A stretch of DNA of 64,000 nucleotides. Source: Mesorhizobium hawassense. Lineage in GTDB: Bacteria > Pseudomonadota > Alphaproteobacteria > Rhizobiales > Rhizobiaceae. A model generated the notes under the pieces. That model was not told the DNA's origin. It saw only the letters and a program-made list of their open reading frames with translations, and made no database searches. The stretch covers positions 186,001-250,000 of the forward strand of contig NZ_QMBP01000005.1 of NCBI RefSeq assembly GCF_003289945.1, written 5' to 3'. Position numbers and translations under genes: made by a program. How positions within the stretch are numbered: the first letter of the stretch is position 1; every line of letters starts with the position of its first letter. Below are positions 47,968-56,074 of the stretch, in pieces.

Positions 47968-49026
47968 TCAATGACAGGTCGCTGTGGCCTCGAGCGCTTC
48001 CGCTCGGGCAGGTCCGGGCAAATTTCCGATCCGTCGAACCGAAGCGTAGAACCGTGGATAGTCGCCGGAGCACAACTCGAACAAGCGGAGAAACGCCGGA
48101 ACCTGTTCGCCGTAGACGGCGGTCGCGGCGAGCTTTGCGTTGTTGATCGGGCTGTCGAACCAGGCGTCGTATCCGCGGTATCCGCCCCAGCGCCTGTCGC
48201 GCATTTGCCGGTAGCGCATCCGCAGCCTGTCGATGGTGGCTGCTTTGGCGGCGGCCATCTGCGCCGGGCTGCGCGGGCTTCCATAGACCTGTTTCAGCTC
48301 TTCCCGGGTTTTCGCTATCAGTGCGAGAAAATCCGCCCTGCGCTTGCGATCGGCTTCGTAGCCGCGCAATCCGGCGCGATTGCCGGTGGCGTGCAGCCAT
48401 TTCCTGGTGCCGGTGGTTTCGACGGAAACCGCGAAAGCCTCGTTGAACGCGGAGTCGTTGTTCACATAGACTTTCTGATGCGCCAGTTCATGAAAGACGA
48501 GGCTGGCGATATAGGTGTCGTCCTGGCGAAGCATGGTGCTGAGCAACGGGTCGCTGAACCAGCCCAAAGTGGAATATGCGGTAACGCCCGACACATAAAC
48601 GTCCAGCCCCTGCCGCTGCAGTTCGGCGGCGCTGGCAATCGCGTCTTTCCGCGAAAAGTAACCCCGGTAGGGAACGCAGCCGAAGACCGGAAAGCACCAT
48701 GTTATCGGCGTGAGCGAGAACTGCGGCGCGGCGAAGACGGCCAAGGTCACATTGTCCCGACCGATGTCGACATAGCTGCGGTAGCTGCTGTTGTCGGGCA
48801 GCGCCAGTTCTTCGGTGGCAAAGCGACGGATGGCGCTTGCCGAGGTCAACTTGGCACGCAATGCCTTTGGCGTCGATGGATCATGGATCAACTTTGCAAC
48901 ATCTTTGCGCGCCGCCATGATCTCAACATGGCCCTCCAATGACTGCGCATAATAGGAAATGCTGGTGCACCCGGTCACGCCGGACGCCATGATCAGAGCG
49001 GCAAGCATTCGTAAAACGCGCTTCAC
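47968..49026 (-). CDS. Lipoprotein aminopeptidase-like metallopeptidase (PF10023 family)
   Basis: 352 residues with a lipobox (MASGVTGC) and a zincin motif, HExxH, in SLVFHELAHQKVYVNND, followed by an NEAFAVSVE glutamate helix. Length and order match the predicted aminopeptidase lipoprotein family PF10023. It should face the periplasm. It is upstream of the methyltransferase gene on the same strand. Confidence 0.85.
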   Translation of the reverse strand: MKRVLRMLAALIMASGVTGCTSISYYAQSLEGHVEIMAARKDVAKLIHDPSTPKALRAKLTSASAIRRFATEELALPDNSSYRSYVDIGRDNVTLAVFAAPQFSLTPITWCFPVFGCVPYRGYFSRKDAIASAAELQRQGLDVYVSGVTAYSTLGWFSDPLLSTMLRQDDTYIASLVFHELAHQKVYVNNDSAFNEAFAVSVETTGTRKWLHATGNRAGLRGYEADRKRRADFLALIAKTREELKQVYGSPRSPAQMAAAKAATIDRLRMRYRQMRDRRWGGYRGYDAWFDSPINNAKLAATAVYGEQVPAFLRLFELCSGDYPRFYASVRRIGNLPGPARAEALEATATCH

Positions 49027-49230
49027 TGCTTGCCCACCGCTTGCTCATCCCCCTGGAGCAAATGTCCCCATTCGCGCCCGAGTCTCAAACAGGCGCGCCT
49101 GTTTTCGTCAAGACCCGGAGAGGCAGCGGGTCGGACTTTCGATTTTGGCAGGATTGGCAAATGCGGCCATTCGCCTACGAATTGACGGATTTTCACCGCA
49201 GCGCGGAGTCGGCGACATGCGGACTGTCCA
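49027..49230. other. Intergenic region upstream of the metallopeptidase
   Basis: Presumably carries the metallopeptidase promoter. No gene is supported; a DUF899 remnant begins at 49231. Confidence 0.35.
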
Positions 49231-49392
49231 TTGGCGGCCGAGCGGGGTGACGCCGAGATAGCTCCACACGGTGCCAAACGCTTCGTCGCCGCGGTTTGTC
49301 GACGAAGTGGTGCAGAAGATGCGGTTGCCGTTGTGGATGACGACGTTGTGGCCGTGCCATTCATCGACGCCGAGGTCCTTATCCCAACTGTG
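49231..49392 (-). pseudogene. DUF899 gene fragment
   Basis: About 54 codons read SWDKDLGVDEWHGHNVVIHN, RIFCTT, then NRGDEAFGTVWSYLGVTPLG, closely matching the C-terminal half of the intact DUF899 protein at 55210-55959 (SWDKDFGVDEWHGHNVFIHD). DNA similarity is also high. No start, N-terminus or C-terminus remains. Confidence 0.85.
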
Positions 49393-49460
49393 CTTGGCTA
49401 GTCCAAAGACGAACAAGGGGCACCCGAATCGGCTCGGTTTCCGGCTTGCGGGTCGGGTAT

Positions 49461-49489
49461 TTGTCTGACATGATTTACTGTTTTCTAAT
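49461..49489 (+). promoter_or_regulatory. Candidate promoter of the OmpA/GTPase/cyclase module
   Basis: TTGTCT (49461-49466), a 17-base spacer, TCTAAT (49484-49489), in an AT-rich stretch ending 26 bases before the first start codon. Confidence 0.45.
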
Positions 49490-49514
49490 TTAGTCCGGCA
49501 AGTGGGGTGTCAGG

Positions 49515-50174
49515 ATGGCTAAGGAACCTTCGAATGCCGCTGCGAGTAAAGCGGACGTAAATCTGATAGGTAATGCAGAGGGAAATGGCCTGAACTTCAT
49601 GGCCTCCCAGGCTCGCGAGGGCGGGGCAGGCGGTGATGCTCCTGGTGTCGACAAGATACGCGACCTTTTGTTCGGCAATCAGATGCAGGATTACGACCGC
49701 CGCTTCTCCAAGCTTGAAGAGCGGTTCCTGCAACGCTTCAAGGATGTCGAGTCCGAAGCCAAGCGCAATCTTGAAACCTACGAGTCGAACGCCAAGAAGC
49801 AGGTTGACTCGCTGGCGACGCAGTTGCGCAACGAAAAGGATGCGCGCGCCGAGGCCGACAAGGAGATCGACCGCAATCTTCGCGATCAGAACCAGGCGCT
49901 CGAAAAGCAGGTGCGCGCGTTGTCGGATCAATTGAGCGAGCTCGAGCGCGAAATCGCGGATCGCATGAACAGAAGCGACCATCTGCTGCGCGAGGAGATC
50001 AAGCAGAAGAACGAAAGCGCTCAAATGCTGATGGAGAAGATCTTTTCCGACCTCAGCAACGTCAAGACCGACCGGAATCTTCTGGCCGGCCTGTTCGTCG
50101 AGGTCGCGAAATGTCTCAACCAGGATCCCGTCGGCAGCAAGGGCAATTCGGAGCGTGGCTGGAAAGTGAGTTGA
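49515..50174 (+). CDS. Coiled-coil protein, first gene of the OmpA/GTPase/cyclase module
   Basis: 219 residues with no signal peptide or membrane helix. A disordered N-terminus (1-45) is followed by DKIRDLLFGNQMQDYDRRF and then an unbroken Glu/Lys/Arg/Gln-rich stretch to about 190 with heptad-like spacing, so a long coiled coil. A short C-terminal segment (GLFVEVAKCLNQDP) follows. It begins after GGGGTGTCAGG at 49515 and ends 7 bases before the OmpA gene. It probably works as a cytoplasmic scaffold for the GTPase or cyclase (inference). Confidence 0.82.
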   Translation: MAKEPSNAAASKADVNLIGNAEGNGLNFMASQAREGGAGGDAPGVDKIRDLLFGNQMQDYDRRFSKLEERFLQRFKDVESEAKRNLETYESNAKKQVDSLATQLRNEKDARAEADKEIDRNLRDQNQALEKQVRALSDQLSELEREIADRMNRSDHLLREEIKQKNESAQMLMEKIFSDLSNVKTDRNLLAGLFVEVAKCLNQDPVGSKGNSERGWKVS

Positions 50175-50181
50175 TCGGAAC

Positions 50182-53100
50182 TTGACGTCGAGCGTCGAAC
50201 CAATCAGCCTACCTCAAAGACAAGCTTCGAACGATACCGGAATTGATCGCGAGGCTTTGGCCCGCCTTTTGGTGGAAATTGCCCGGAACGTCGATCCGGA
50301 CAACCATGCCCTTTACGAAGGAGTTCCAGCCGCCGACCATCGGCTGGAAAGACTCCGCCAGTTGCTCGTCGGCGTCGAAATCTCGGAGCTGTCACGCGTT
50401 ACGCACCTGCTCGACGAACCCGAGCAGCTTGCCACCGCGGTGGGCAACGTTCTGCCCGAAGCAACTGCGCGTGCGTCCCATGCGCAACTTGGCGAGGCCC
50501 TTGCCCCGGCCGTCGAGAGGGCCGCGCAGCGATCCATCCAGAAGAACCCGAACACGCTAACGGATATATTGTATCCGGTGTTTCTGCCGGCCATTCGCAA
50601 GTCGATCGGCGAGAAGATCGACCAGACCTTCCAGTCGTTGAATGAGTCTCTAAGGCATATATTTACATGGCATGGATTGAAGTGGAGGTTTGAAGCCTGG
50701 CGAACGGGGACAAGCTTCTCGGCGGTTGTTCTCAAGCATTCTCTTATCTATCGCGTGGAACATGTCTTTCTCATCAGCCGCGCTTCCGGGCTGCTGATCG
50801 CGCATGTAACTTCCCAAGACGCAACCAGCGAAGACCCTCAACTGATTTCCTCGATGCTGAGCGCGATCCAGGATTTTGTGAGGGACTCCTTCAACGAGAA
50901 GGAAAATAGCGGCCTCGACACCATTCGGTTCGGGGAGCTTCGCCTTTGGTCGGAAGTCGGACAGTTTGCGACCTTGGTTGCGGTGATCCGGGGAAATCCC
51001 CCGGAGGAACTGCATGAAGTCATTCGCGATGTACTGCTTCGCATCCATCAAGAATCCTCGCGGGCCCTCGAGCGGTTCGACGGCGACAGTTCCCAGTTGC
51101 CCGGCGTGGAGACGCAGTTGCAGACCTGCGTCGAACTGCAGCACATGGATTCGAAAGAGGGATTTCCGTGGCTGGTGGTGACGGCAGCCCTGCTGGTTTT
51201 GACCGTGGCGGGCGGCTGGTTCTTTCTTTCCTGGCAAGCCGGGCAGCGCTGGCAGACCTATCTGTCGCGACTGGCGACGCAGCCGGGGATCGTCGTTTCC
51301 GAACAGAAAATTCGCGGCGGCCAGTTCTACATTGCCGGCCTGAGAGACCCGCTTGCCGTCGACCCGCAGTCGCTGTTGTCTGGGACAGAGGTCGATCCCG
51401 CTCGTGTTCATTCAAACTGGCAATTCTATCAGAGCCTCGAGCCGGTGTTCGTGTTGAAGCGGCTGACGGCGTCGCTGGCGCCGCCGGATTCGGTACGCCT
51501 TTCGGTCGCCAACGGTCGCATCGTTGCCGAGGGTGAGGCCACCACCACGTGGATCAACCGGGCGCGGGCCGCTGCCCAGCAGCTTTCGGCAGGCGGACCG
51601 GTCTTCGACATCTCCGGGGTCCGTGACGTGAGCGCCGAGGAGCGCTGGCAGGCCTATGTGTCGCGACTGGAGACCCAGCCTGGCATCGTCGTCGCCGATC
51701 AGAATGTGCGCGACGGCCAATTCTATATCACCGGTCTGAGAGACCCGCTTGCCGCCGACCCGCAATCGCTGTTGGCCGAAACGCAGGTCGATCCCTCGCG
51801 TGTTCATGCAAGCTGGCAATTCTACCAGAGCCTCGAGCCGCAGTTCGTGATGAAGCGGCTGACGGCGTCGCTGACGCCGCCGGATTCGGTGCGGCTTTCA
51901 GTCGTCGACGATCGCATCGTTGCCGCGGGTGAGGCCACCACCGCGTGGATCATCCGGGCTCGGGTCGCCGCCCAGCAACTTTCAGCTGGCGGACCGGTCT
52001 TCGACATCTCCGGGGTCCGTGACGTGAGCCCCGAGGAGCGCTGGCAGGCCTATGTGTCGCGACTGGAGACCCAGCCTGGCATCATCGTCGCCCAACAGAA
52101 TGTGCGCGATGGCCAATTCTATATTACCGGCCTGAGAGACCCGCTTGCCGCCGACCCGCAGTCGCTGTTGTCGGGAACGGAGGTCGATCCCGCTCGCGTT
52201 CATGCAAGCTGGCAATTCTATCAGAGCCTCGAGCCGGTGTTCGTGTTGAAGCGGCTGACGGCGTCGCTGTATCCGCCGGACACGGTACGACTTTCGATCG
52301 TCAATGGCCGCATCGTTGCCGAGGGAGAGGCTCCCGACACCTGGATAGATCGAGCACGCGCAGCGGCTCGGCAGCTTTCAGCAGGCGGACCGGAGTTCGA
52401 CATCTCCAAGGTTCGTGACGTGAGCCCCGATGCACGCGCGGCGGAGCACTGGCAGTATTATGTGTCGCGACTTGAGGCCCAACCGGGAATCATCGTCGCT
52501 CAACAAACGGAGAGGGGCGGACATTTCTACATTTCCGGTCTGAGAGACCCTCTTGCCGCCGACCCGCAAGCTTTGCTGTCGGGAACGGGGGTTGATCCTG
52601 CCCGCGTTCATTCACAGTGGCAATTCTATCAGAGTCTCGATCCGAAGTTCGTGGTGAAGCGGCTGACGGCGTCGCTGTCCCCACCGAAAACGATTCGGCT
52701 TTCGATCATCCAGGGTCGCATCGTTGTCGTGGGCGAGGCTTCTGCCGGCTGGATCAGCCGGGCGCAGGCCGCCGCCGAACAACTTTCGGCGGACGGAGTG
52801 GTTCTTGATGTCTCGCAGCTGCGCGAGCTGAACCTGGCGGAACTGAATCAATTGAGAGAGGCCATCCAGACGACCGATATTTTCTTCTCTTCCGGCAGAG
52901 TCGTCCCGGGACCGGAGCAGACGCCGGTACTCGACAGATTGGCTGATCAGTTGAAGGAATTCGCCGAGAATGCCCGCAAGGCAGGCGTGACGGCGCGGTT
53001 CATGTTGACCGGCCATTCGGACACAACGGGCCGTGAGACGGCCAACGCGTCGATCAGCGCCGCCCGCGCCGAGACAGTTCGCGCGCTTCTCAACAAGCGC

Positions 53101-53223
53101 GGCGTCGCTCCGGAACTGCTCTTGGTTCGGGGCGCCGGCACCTTTGAGCCGGCGGTGCCCGAAAATAGTCAAACGGGGAGCTCCACCAATCGCCGGGTCT
53201 CGATTACTGTGAATCTGGAATAG
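50182..53223 (+). CDS. Single-pass envelope protein: cytoplasmic domain, four 132-residue repeats, OmpA peptidoglycan-binding domain
   Basis: 1013 residues from a TTG start at 50182; no in-frame ATG exists before about codon 320. Residues 1-327 have no signal peptide and should be cytoplasmic. A single helix lies at about 328-351 (FPWLVVTAALLVLTVAGGWFF). Four periplasmic repeats begin at residues 356, 488, 620 and 756, each with RDPLAxDPQxLL, VDPxRVHxxWQFYQSL and KRLTASLxPP blocks, BON-like in style. The C-terminal OmpA domain includes FMLTGHSDTTGRETANASISAARA and RRVSITVNLE. It would tie peptidoglycan to the cytoplasmic GTPase and cyclase genes downstream (13 bases to the GTPase). Confidence 0.85.
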   Translation: MTSSVEPISLPQRQASNDTGIDREALARLLVEIARNVDPDNHALYEGVPAADHRLERLRQLLVGVEISELSRVTHLLDEPEQLATAVGNVLPEATARASHAQLGEALAPAVERAAQRSIQKNPNTLTDILYPVFLPAIRKSIGEKIDQTFQSLNESLRHIFTWHGLKWRFEAWRTGTSFSAVVLKHSLIYRVEHVFLISRASGLLIAHVTSQDATSEDPQLISSMLSAIQDFVRDSFNEKENSGLDTIRFGELRLWSEVGQFATLVAVIRGNPPEELHEVIRDVLLRIHQESSRALERFDGDSSQLPGVETQLQTCVELQHMDSKEGFPWLVVTAALLVLTVAGGWFFLSWQAGQRWQTYLSRLATQPGIVVSEQKIRGGQFYIAGLRDPLAVDPQSLLSGTEVDPARVHSNWQFYQSLEPVFVLKRLTASLAPPDSVRLSVANGRIVAEGEATTTWINRARAAAQQLSAGGPVFDISGVRDVSAEERWQAYVSRLETQPGIVVADQNVRDGQFYITGLRDPLAADPQSLLAETQVDPSRVHASWQFYQSLEPQFVMKRLTASLTPPDSVRLSVVDDRIVAAGEATTAWIIRARVAAQQLSAGGPVFDISGVRDVSPEERWQAYVSRLETQPGIIVAQQNVRDGQFYITGLRDPLAADPQSLLSGTEVDPARVHASWQFYQSLEPVFVLKRLTASLYPPDTVRLSIVNGRIVAEGEAPDTWIDRARAAARQLSAGGPEFDISKVRDVSPDARAAEHWQYYVSRLEAQPGIIVAQQTERGGHFYISGLRDPLAADPQALLSGTGVDPARVHSQWQFYQSLDPKFVVKRLTASLSPPKTIRLSIIQGRIVVVGEASAGWISRAQAAAEQLSADGVVLDVSQLRELNLAELNQLREAIQTTDIFFSSGRVVPGPEQTPVLDRLADQLKEFAENARKAGVTARFMLTGHSDTTGRETANASISAARAETVRALLNKRGVAPELLLVRGAGTFEPAVPENSQTGSSTNRRVSITVNLE
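51247..52846 (+). repeat. Four tandem repeats of 396-408 bp in the OmpA-family gene
   Basis: Repeats begin at 51247, 51643, 52039 and 52447. The spacing is exactly 396, 396 and 408 bases; the last interval carries four extra codons (ARAA-like insertion before HWQYY). Repeats 2 and 3 are the most alike. Confidence 0.9.
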
Positions 53224-53236
53224 GGCGGAGCCCAGG

Positions 53237-53731
53237 ATGCTGCAAAAGAAGATCTGCATGTTGGGCGGGTTTGCTGTCGGCAAGACGAGCCTGGTGCGCA
53301 GGTTCGTGCAAAGCATCTTCTCGGAAAACTACCTGACCACGGTGGGCGTGAAGATCGACAAGAAGAGCGTCGCCTTCCCCGACAAGACCGTCGACCTGAT
53401 TTTGTGGGATCTGGCCGGCGAAGACGATATCGGCTCGTTCCGCGTCAGCTATGTGCGGGGTGCGACCGGGCTCGTGCTGGTCGTCGATGGAACCCGGCCC
53501 GCCACTCTCGGCGTGGCGCTTACGCTGCGCGAGCGGTGCGAGGCCGAATTCGGCGCCATGCCGTTCATATTGCTGTTCAACAAATCCGATCTGACCGATC
53601 GGTGGGCGATATCGGATGGCGAGATCGACGAACTGAAGCAACGAGGATGGCAAGTCTATCTGACAAGCGCGCTTTCTGGCGAACATGTCGAAGAGGCGTT
53701 TCGTCAGCTTGCGTCGATGGTCGCCAAGTAG
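53237..53731 (+). CDS. Ras/Rab-like small GTPase
   Basis: 164 residues. G1 is GGFAVGKTS (Gly10, Gly15, Lys16, Thr17), G3 is WDLAGED (57-63), G4 is NKSD (115-118) and G5 is TSAL (143-146). The size is minimal and the C-terminus has no cysteine for lipidation. The residue matching Ras Gln61 is Glu62, so intrinsic GTP hydrolysis may be low or use another residue. It starts after GGCGGAG, 13 bases from the OmpA gene, and ends 3 bases before the cyclase start. It probably relays the state of the envelope protein to the cyclase (inference). Confidence 0.9.
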   Translation: MLQKKICMLGGFAVGKTSLVRRFVQSIFSENYLTTVGVKIDKKSVAFPDKTVDLILWDLAGEDDIGSFRVSYVRGATGLVLVVDGTRPATLGVALTLRERCEAEFGAMPFILLFNKSDLTDRWAISDGEIDELKQRGWQVYLTSALSGEHVEEAFRQLASMVAK

Positions 53732-53734
53732 ACC

Positions 53735-54805
53735 ATGGCCAGATTGCCGAAAGAAGTCAGAAGCTGGATATACGACTTCTTCTCCAATGAGCGCTTTGCC
53801 GCATACCTGAAAATCGATGCCCGGCAATGCATAGAAGCGAAGGGCGGCAACCTCGAGCATTACGGGCTCACGTCGCTTGGCACCGGCGAGCCCGTCGCCG
53901 GTCAGCTCGAAATCATGGAAGGGCTGCTGCCTTGCCCGGAGCTTCCATTCCATATGCCCATGATGGAACTGCCCGGCGGGCGTGTCGCGGACCTTCATTT
54001 CTTCGGCGACGACGGCTCGGTGTGGCTGGTCTTTCTCGACGCCACTGCCGAACGCGACCACCAGCAGCGGCTCCAGCAGAAGGCTTATGAAATGACGCTC
54101 CTGCAGGAGAGGGAGCGTCAACTCAATGCGAAGCTGCAAGCGACGAACGAGGCATTGAGGGAGAGCCAGGAGGGTCTGTCGCGCGAATACCGGCGCGCCG
54201 AATCACTGCTCCTCAATATTCTTCCGGCATCGATCGCGGAGCGGCTGAAAGCGGACGAGCAAATTGCGGACAACCACGCGGAGGTGAGTGTGCTTTTTGC
54301 TGACATCGTCAGTTTTACGGAAAGAGCGCGGAGCGTCGGGGCAGTGACGACGCTCGCTATTCTAAATTACTTCTTCAAGGCGGCGGATCTGCTCTCGGAA
54401 CAACATGGCTGCGAAAAGATCAAGACCATCGGCGATTGTGTCATGGTGGTCGCTGGCCTGCCCACCGCTCGATCCGATCATGCGCAAGCCCTTGCGCACT
54501 ATGCGCTTGAGCTGCGGGAGGCGGCCAGGCGCGAGCGCTTCGCGGGCGAACCGCTAAGTCTCAGGATTGGAATTCACTCCGGACCGATCGTGGCGGGCGT
54601 CATAGGCAAAAGGCGGTTTGTCTATGACCTGTGGGGCGACACCGTCAATCTCGCCGCGCGCATTCAGAGGGCCGCGGAGCCCGATGAAATCCGTATTTCG
54701 GATGGAACTCACAAACTGCTTGGACCAAATTTTGCCTGCGAGCCACTCGAGGAAACGGAATTGCGCGGTACAGGTCGTGTGCGAATGTGGCGGCTCCTGG
54801 CCTGA
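53735..54805 (+). CDS. Class III adenylate cyclase with PAS-like N-terminal domain
   Basis: 356 residues: a PAS-like sensor (about 1-107, ending SVWLVFLDATAERD), a coiled coil (108-155) and a class III catalytic domain (about 180-356). The metal aspartates are Asp190 (LFADIVSFTE) and Asp234 (KTIGDCVMV). The base-specifying pair is Lys228 and Asp298 (YDLW), which is the adenylate rather than guanylate type. Asn305 and Arg309 are the transition-state residues (GDTVNLAARI). All catalytic residues are intact. It starts 3 bases after the GTPase stop, so it is translationally linked, and it makes cAMP in the cytoplasm. Confidence 0.92.
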   Translation: MARLPKEVRSWIYDFFSNERFAAYLKIDARQCIEAKGGNLEHYGLTSLGTGEPVAGQLEIMEGLLPCPELPFHMPMMELPGGRVADLHFFGDDGSVWLVFLDATAERDHQQRLQQKAYEMTLLQERERQLNAKLQATNEALRESQEGLSREYRRAESLLLNILPASIAERLKADEQIADNHAEVSVLFADIVSFTERARSVGAVTTLAILNYFFKAADLLSEQHGCEKIKTIGDCVMVVAGLPTARSDHAQALAHYALELREAARRERFAGEPLSLRIGIHSGPIVAGVIGKRRFVYDLWGDTVNLAARIQRAAEPDEIRISDGTHKLLGPNFACEPLEETELRGTGRVRMWRLLA

Positions 54806-54865
54806 TGCCGCTTGGCGGTGCCGACATTTGGCGTGTTCGGCGTACATTTGAGTACGTGTCAAACC

Positions 54866-55108
54866 TCATTCTCGTCTGGCAACAAGCCGCAGCCAGGGCA
54901 CGAGGTGGAACGCTGCCATCAAAAGATACATCGGCACCATGCCGCTGAGCACAGAGGCTCCGGGGCCGGGCATGCACATCATGTCCTGGCCACCATAGGC
55001 AGCCGTGACCAGTGCCATCGTTGCAAAGGTCGGCGCCGCGGCGAGGCACAGCCAGTCGGCGAGGCCGAAGCCGCTCAGGCCGGCCGGACGAGGGGAGTCG
55101 ATGCTCAT
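54866..55108 (-). CDS. Small membrane protein of unknown function near DUF899
   Basis: 80 residues from ATG 55108 (83 from 55117). Two hydrophobic segments (GLADWLCLAAAPTFATMALV; YLLMAAFHLVPWLRLVA) flank a Met/Gly/Pro-rich stretch, GGQDMMCMPGPG. It lies about 100 bases after the DUF899 stop on the same strand and is probably transcribed with it. Confidence 0.65.
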   Translation of the reverse strand: MSIDSPRPAGLSGFGLADWLCLAAAPTFATMALVTAAYGGQDMMCMPGPGASVLSGMVPMYLLMAAFHLVPWLRLVARRE

Positions 55109-55209
55109 GATAGCCACCTTCTGAAGCGGTCAGGTTTTCAAGCATGGGAACAAGGCGATGCGATCGACTCCGGCGGCGCGCGGGTTGCGCCGCCGGAGTC
55201 GCCTTATCC

Positions 55210-55959
55210 TCAGGCGTCCTTGTTGCGGAACGCCGCTTCGCCGGCATCCGACACCTCGACCCATCTCTGGTCGGGCGCGGCGCCTGCATCGTAATTGTCG
55301 TGCCAGTTCCACCACTTGTAGGTCTGGGTCTGCGGATAGCCCTCGGGCGAATCCTCCCACACCTCCTGGCGGCCGAGCGGCGTGATGTCGAGATAGCTCC
55401 AGACCGTGCCAAACGCTTCGTCGCCGCGGTTGTTGACGAAGTAGGTGCGGAAGATGCGCTTGCCGTCATGGATGAAGACGTTGTGGCCGTGCCATTCGTC
55501 GACGCCGAAATCCTTGTCCCAGCTGTCGGTGATGGTGTACCAGGGCATCTTCCAGTCCATCCGTTCCTTCAGCCGCTGGATGTCGGCCTGCGGCGCGCGC
55601 GAGGCATAGGCAAGCGTGGTGTCGCGGGCGTTGAGATGGGCGAGGTTGCCGACCTGGTCGGCGCCGAGCGAGCAGCCGCGGCAGGCATGTTCCGGCCAGC
55701 CGTAGACGCCCGGCTCGAAGAACGCGCGGTAGACGACGAGCTGGCGGCGCCCTTCGAAGAGGTCGAGTAGGCTCACCTTGCCGTTCGGGCCTTCGAAGAC
55801 ATAGTCCTTCTTGACTTCCATCCACGGCATCCGGCGGCGTTCGGCGGCCAAGGCGTCGCGGGCCCGCGTCAGGGTCTTTTCCTTCACCAGCATCTCTTCA
55901 TACGCGCCTTCCCAGGCGTCCTGCGAAACGACCGGCGGTGTCTTCAAGTGTTGGGTCAT
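55210..55959 (-). CDS. DUF899 family thioredoxin-fold protein
   Basis: 249 residues with DUF899 features: SQDAWEGAYEEMLVKEKTLT, RMPWMEVKKDYVFEGPNGK, YRAFFEPGVYGW, HACRGCSLGADQVGN and the aromatic C-terminus YKWWNWHDNYD. The family has a thioredoxin-like fold with the cysteine pair CRGC; the reaction is unknown. ATG 55959 is the first start, and a divergent regulator gene begins at 56075. A decayed copy of its C-terminal half is at 49231-49392. Confidence 0.88.
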   Translation of the reverse strand: MTQHLKTPPVVSQDAWEGAYEEMLVKEKTLTRARDALAAERRRMPWMEVKKDYVFEGPNGKVSLLDLFEGRRQLVVYRAFFEPGVYGWPEHACRGCSLGADQVGNLAHLNARDTTLAYASRAPQADIQRLKERMDWKMPWYTITDSWDKDFGVDEWHGHNVFIHDGKRIFRTYFVNNRGDEAFGTVWSYLDITPLGRQEVWEDSPEGYPQTQTYKWWNWHDNYDAGAAPDQRWVEVSDAGEAAFRNKDA

Positions 55960-56074
55960 TGCTCTTGTCCCGTTCTTGGGTTTGGTTGGGGGTGACGGGG
56001 ACAGACATAGGGCCGCATGCTTCGATGGTGAGAGTTACAAGTGTGACGCGATTTGCTGCGGCTGAGGCTAGGGC

